Below, piece after piece: positions 36,382 through 40,343 of a stretch of DNA of 40,343 nt. The DNA is taken from assembly GCA_022566775.1 (NCBI GenBank), contig JADFIJ010000005.1, positions 1 to 40,343 of the forward strand. The letters run 5' to 3'. The notes under the pieces are model-generated. The model saw nothing but the letters and a program-made list of their open reading frames with translations. It was not told the DNA's origin and did no database searches. How positions within the stretch are numbered: position 1 is the first letter of the stretch; each line of letters opens with the position of its first letter. The translations under genes and the position numbers were made by a program. Origin of the DNA: Pseudomonadota bacterium. GTDB taxonomy: Bacteria; Pseudomonadota; Gammaproteobacteria; Pseudomonadales; Pseudohongiellaceae.

Positions 36382-38373
36382 ATGGAACCACTCAAGCGAT
36401 ATCTGATTGAAAATTTTGAATCCGTGTTCATTTTAATCATTCTGGTGTGCGTGACCGCCATCGTCTGGGTGGTAGAGGCCAAACTTTCCTTTCTGAACTT
36501 CTTCTACTTACCGGTGCTACTGGGTTCCTACTATCTGGGGATTCGATCGGGTGTTTTGGGTGCATTTTTTACCTTCCTGCTTATCGCGATTTTCGCCAGC
36601 TTATACCCGGAACGATTCATTGGCCCAACTGATATATTCAGTCTCTGGTCTTCGATTCTGATCTGGGCTGGATTTCTCATTCTTACCGCGGTAATCGTTG
36701 GCTTCACCCACCGCGAACTTCAGGAGAAGATCACCGAGACGCTACGTGCTAAGGCGGAAGCCAGCGGTAACGCCGAACTACTCGAACAAACCATGACCAC
36801 GATTCGTGAGTTCGAATCCGAACTTGACTACAAGGTCGAGGAAAGAACCCGGGTACTCGAAGAGAAGACCAAGTCAATCCGGGCCCACAAGGAAAAAGTC
36901 GAAGAGGCGCTTTACTCAACCATGGACCCTGCCGTGGTTAAGCTGATGATCGAAGGCCGTATCCGCACCGAGAATCGACGCATCAGCGTGCTGTTCTCCG
37001 ACTTGAAGGGATTCACCAGTTATTCTGAGGAGCATTCTGCAGAAGTCGTAATCACCGAACTTAATAAGTATCTCGGTGATATGGAAACGATCTTGTTGCA
37101 GTACTACGCACATATCGATAAGTACATGGGCGATGGCATCATGGTTGAGTTCGGCGCACCAATCCGCTATGAGAAGCATGCCTTGCTTGCCGTCACCTCC
37201 GCCTGGAAAATGCAGGCACACGTGCACACGGCCAATTATCCTTTCAAGTTACGGGTTGGCATTGCAACCGGGGTCGCGACGACAGGAATCATCGGGTCCA
37301 AGCGCCAGTCGTTTACAGCCTTCGGGGATACGGTTAATCTCGCCTCCCGCATCGAGGGCTTGTGTGAACCGGGCGAGGTGACGGTTGACGAAGCCACCTA
37401 TAATGACTGTAAAGATATTTTCGAATTCCGACCGGTTTCCCAGCTGGCCTCCTATAACCAGTCAGAAAAACTTGCTTTGGTCGAGAATATTGATGCCTTG
37501 CTGACGAAAATCGATACCTCGCCAAAAGACGTGGCCTTGCGCCTCAGTGTTGGAAAAGCTTTGATGGAAGCCAATGATCCCGAACAGTCGATTATTCATC
37601 TCAGATTCGCCATGGAACTGGACCCAAAAAACAGTGATGTGAAGATTGCCTATGCTGACAATATAGTCACGCTGGAGAAAACCCGCGACCACAAAGTAAG
37701 AGGCAGGCGTAGCACCGTTCATCTTTATGAAATAATCGGCTTGAAAAACCCACTGGATGATTGCAGGCAATTACCAGAGCATTTACTGGAAGGGTTGGAA
37801 GACAGACTCGCGCAACTGGTTAGCTATCCCGAAGACCTCATCTTGCCGGTGGAATGCATCGATGGCTCGGTGGGCTTTTCCCGCCTCACCGGCATCACGG
37901 CATTTTTAATCGCCGATGCCATGGGCTTGGTAGATCAGGAAAAACACGACATTCTGGAGGCAGGCTATCTGGCCGAGATAGGCAAAACCATCGTACCGGA
38001 AAATATTCTGAATCGAAACGGTGGTCTGACCGAAGATGATTTTACCCACATCCACATGCATCCGCGAGAGGGTGTGCGCCAGCTTCGCAATGCAGGATAC
38101 GAAAACGAGCGCATGTTGGAACTGATCGAGTGCCACCATGAGAACTTCGACGGCTCCGGCTACCCAGGGGGAATCAAGGCAGACAAAATCCCTGTAGGCG
38201 CTCGCATCCTTGCCGTTGCCGAGGCTTATATCAGCCTGACCTCGAAGCGCCCATACCGTGATCCATGGGAAAGTGGGGCTGCCCTCACTGAGATTGGCAA
38301 GTATGTCCGCTCAGGAAAATTTGATCCAGAAATTGTGGAAGTACTTGAAAAGATAATGGGTGCCAGCAAGTAA
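36382..38373 (+). CDS. Membrane class III adenylate/guanylate cyclase fused to a degenerate HD-GYP domain
   Basis: 663 aa. N-terminal TM segments, coiled coil (EFESELDYKVEERTRVLEEKTKS), cyclase domain (ISVLFSDLKGFTSYSEE, HIDKYMGDGIMVEFGAP, SFTAFGDTVNLASRIEGL), TPR-like segment, then LAEIGKTIVPENILNRNGGLTEDDFTHIHMHPREGV...ECHHENFDGSGYPGGIKADKIPVGARILAVAEAYISLTSKRPYRDP. Confidence 0.92.
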   Translation: MEPLKRYLIENFESVFILIILVCVTAIVWVVEAKLSFLNFFYLPVLLGSYYLGIRSGVLGAFFTFLLIAIFASLYPERFIGPTDIFSLWSSILIWAGFLILTAVIVGFTHRELQEKITETLRAKAEASGNAELLEQTMTTIREFESELDYKVEERTRVLEEKTKSIRAHKEKVEEALYSTMDPAVVKLMIEGRIRTENRRISVLFSDLKGFTSYSEEHSAEVVITELNKYLGDMETILLQYYAHIDKYMGDGIMVEFGAPIRYEKHALLAVTSAWKMQAHVHTANYPFKLRVGIATGVATTGIIGSKRQSFTAFGDTVNLASRIEGLCEPGEVTVDEATYNDCKDIFEFRPVSQLASYNQSEKLALVENIDALLTKIDTSPKDVALRLSVGKALMEANDPEQSIIHLRFAMELDPKNSDVKIAYADNIVTLEKTRDHKVRGRRSTVHLYEIIGLKNPLDDCRQLPEHLLEGLEDRLAQLVSYPEDLILPVECIDGSVGFSRLTGITAFLIADAMGLVDQEKHDILEAGYLAEIGKTIVPENILNRNGGLTEDDFTHIHMHPREGVRQLRNAGYENERMLELIECHHENFDGSGYPGGIKADKIPVGARILAVAEAYISLTSKRPYRDPWESGAALTEIGKYVRSGKFDPEIVEVLEKIMGASK

Positions 38374-39828
38374 TTATTCTGGTAGAGACAGATATCGAAT
38401 CTGCACATCTCTCACCCGTTTGGCTTTACCATCGAAGATTGCGGGCCTGAATTGAACATCCCGCAGCGCCCGTGCTGCCTTTGTGCGCACACGGCGTTCG
38501 TCTGGCGCTGCCTCTAGCACATCGACGGAGGAAACTGCGCCCCGTCGGCTGATGTTGAAGCTCAAATCCACCTGGTTGTACTCAAACTCTAAAGTGAGAA
38601 TCGAATCGGTTCTGGAGGGTTTTTCGATGGCAGGCAAGGATTCATGCCAGGCCGTCATCACACCCACATGGATTACTTCTTCCGATGTGTGCGCAAGCTG
38701 TGCCAGGGTTTGTCTTTGGTACGACACCATCTCATCGAAGCGAGTGAAGAATCGATCATAGGGTATCATCGAGGGTCGATTGAAAAATCCCTCGATTTCA
38801 CTATCGCTGATTCCGGCTTCTCTCAATAGTTCCTGTGCCTCGCGGTACTCTCTGAAGGCGGTACCATAGTCCAGTAACAACTGAAAATCGGCACGATAAA
38901 TCTTGGCCATAGCCAGGGCTTCGGTATCACCCTCGGCTTCCGCTATCTCTCGCATCCGCCCGATAAGATTCATGCCATCACGCAGATACGATTCCCCGAT
39001 TACTTGACCGGCATCGACTACGGGAATGTTGGTGCCTGGGCCAAATAGGGCATCAACATCTACGAAGATTCGACTGCTGCTCTGGAGACGCGTCCTGCCC
39101 TCTTCCCGGATCAGCCGGGAGATGGTGTCGGAACCTAGCCCATGATCTGCGTTTAGAAACTGGACCAGTTGATACTCGACGACGGCACGTCGATACAACC
39201 AGGGGAAGAGCGCCGGGCTATCACTACCATAGTTATCTTCCGCCAGCGCCTCCGCTTCCCGATAAAGTTCACGGGCCTTCATAAAATTGCGGGCACTGCG
39301 CCCACGCTCTTCCAGGTAGACCCGATTGAGATGCCAATAGGCCTGGTCCTCGATTGCCGATATCAGATCCGTCGCCGAAAAACTCCGGTTGGCTCCTGTC
39401 ACATCGCGAATATGTTCGAGGCGATCCGATACCGCCGGCCAATCTTCCAGCCTGATCTGATTAGCGATAATGTCCTCTACCACGGGTATGACGTCCGCAT
39501 GTTCCAGCCCCACAGAAGTGCGCACCAACTGTAGTTGTCGCTCCTGCAACGCGGCCACCTTCTCGTAATCCCTGGCCTCGATCATCAGCGCGATCATGCT
39601 GTCGAGGGGCTCCAACAGAGATTGATCATAGGGACCGAACCGGGATTCAAGCTCCTCGAGTTCAATCTCGTAACTGGCGTAGGCCTGGAGCAGCTCGTTG
39701 CTGCGAGCTATCAAGGCTTGCAACAGGCCAGTTTCCTCGGCCGCAATCAAGACCTGTCCGGTTTGCAGAACAGCAATAAAAACTGTGATTGTCGCGATTG
39801 CGCGGTATTTCATAGTGACAGGATTCAC
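38374..39828 (-). CDS. TPR-like protein with TonB-C-like C-terminal domain
   Basis: 484 aa. Signal-like N-terminus; helical repeats (ALQERQLQLVRTSVGLEHADVIPVVEDI, ARNFMKARELYREAEALAEDNYGSDSPAL); C-terminal SFNISRRGAVSSVDVLEAAPDERRVRTKAARALRDVQFRPAIFDGKA resembles TonB-C. Confidence 0.75.
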   Translation of the reverse strand: MNPVTMKYRAIATITVFIAVLQTGQVLIAAEETGLLQALIARSNELLQAYASYEIELEELESRFGPYDQSLLEPLDSMIALMIEARDYEKVAALQERQLQLVRTSVGLEHADVIPVVEDIIANQIRLEDWPAVSDRLEHIRDVTGANRSFSATDLISAIEDQAYWHLNRVYLEERGRSARNFMKARELYREAEALAEDNYGSDSPALFPWLYRRAVVEYQLVQFLNADHGLGSDTISRLIREEGRTRLQSSSRIFVDVDALFGPGTNIPVVDAGQVIGESYLRDGMNLIGRMREIAEAEGDTEALAMAKIYRADFQLLLDYGTAFREYREAQELLREAGISDSEIEGFFNRPSMIPYDRFFTRFDEMVSYQRQTLAQLAHTSEEVIHVGVMTAWHESLPAIEKPSRTDSILTLEFEYNQVDLSFNISRRGAVSSVDVLEAAPDERRVRTKAARALRDVQFRPAIFDGKAKRVRDVQIRYLSLPE

Positions 39829-39910
39829 CGTTTTTGACCCTGAACTGACAATAGCTTGATCTCCCGACCTTGTCGATACAAACTAGGGAACCTCTGATCA
39901 ATGAGTTGCC

Positions 39911-40343
39911 ATGAAAAAATTCTTCCTATTATCGTGCCTGCTGCTCGCCTGCCTCTCCGGGCCGGGCTACGCTCAGGTCGATCAACCGGACCTGTATGAT
40001 ATTGGCGGTGAATTCGCCTTTGTCAGAATTCAGTATGACAGCTACTACGGTAGCGGCTATTACCGCGGCCCCTGGTTAACGGATTTCCCTGCGGCAGATG
40101 AGAATTTTTTGCGCGGCGTGGCCCGCCTCACCAATATCAGGGTGATGAGTAAGCCAAAAGTACTGCGCTTCGATGACGATGAGATCTTCGATTATCCCTT
40201 CCTCTACGCCCTGGAGATGGGCCGCAATGGGGGTTTATCCCTCTCTACCCGGGAAACCGAAAATCTACGTGAGTATCTGCTTCGTGGTGGATTTCTACTG
40301 ATCGACGATTTTTGGGGAGTGCGTCAATGGGATGCATTCTATC
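39911..40343 (+). CDS. DUF4159 domain-containing protein, truncated by the window end
   Basis: My translation from ATG 39911: MKKFFLLSCLLLACLSGPGYAQVDQPDLYDIGGEFAFVRIQYDSYYGSGYYRGPWLTDFPAADENFLRGVARLTNIRVMSKPKVLRFDDDEIFDYPFLYALEMGRNGGLSLSTRETENLREYLLRGGFLLIDDFWGVRQWDAFY; signal peptide and GGFLLIDDFWG typical of DUF4159. Not in the ORF track because it has no stop inside the window. Confidence 0.88.
   Translation, partial: MKKFFLLSCLLLACLSGPGYAQVDQPDLYDIGGEFAFVRIQYDSYYGSGYYRGPWLTDFPAADENFLRGVARLTNIRVMSKPKVLRFDDDEIFDYPFLYALEMGRNGGLSLSTRETENLREYLLRGGFLLIDDFWGVRQWDAFY

Noticed and set aside
1-40343. CRISPR array, tRNA/rRNA genes, transposases or prophage genes
   Set aside because: Read for these throughout; no regularly spaced repeats, no tRNA-like cloverleaf sequence and no recombinase or phage proteins were recognised. 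A tRNAscan or Infernal run would be decisive for small RNAs.

Overview
Gene-dense chromosomal window, most consistent with a Gammaproteobacterium (inferred from gene content only). I support about 35 features: roughly 32 protein-coding genes, two decayed or frameshifted loci, two intrinsic terminators and one operator pair. No rRNA, tRNA, CRISPR array or transposase was recognised. Left to right: (i) a minus-strand ankyrin repeat / DUF1552 / DUF1592-type di-heme-motif operon; (ii) small genes including hspQ, a Gfo/Idh/MocA oxidoreductase, lipoproteins, a VOC protein, a truncated MFS remnant and a frameshifted DUF5666-like Asp-rich protein; (iii) a metabolic stretch with an FAH-family protein, a ketopantoate-reductase-like protein, an oxalyl-CoA-synthetase-like AMP ligase, a divergent Nramp-related transporter, an omega-amino-acid:pyruvate aminotransferase plus SSS symporter, and a divergent Tat-exported amidohydrolase; (iv) an orphan FtsX-like permease, a DMT transporter, a creatininase-like protein, a cupin, LysE, an M20 peptidase, YciI and an alpha/beta hydrolase; (v) a GntR / adaptor / RND efflux operon with a tandem palindromic operator; (vi) a membrane protein joining a class III nucleotide cyclase to a degenerate HD-GYP domain, then a TPR/TonB-C-like protein and a truncated DUF4159 gene. 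The best candidates for under-described biology are the cyclase/degenerate HD-GYP fusion and the ankyrin/DUF1552/DUF1592 operon.
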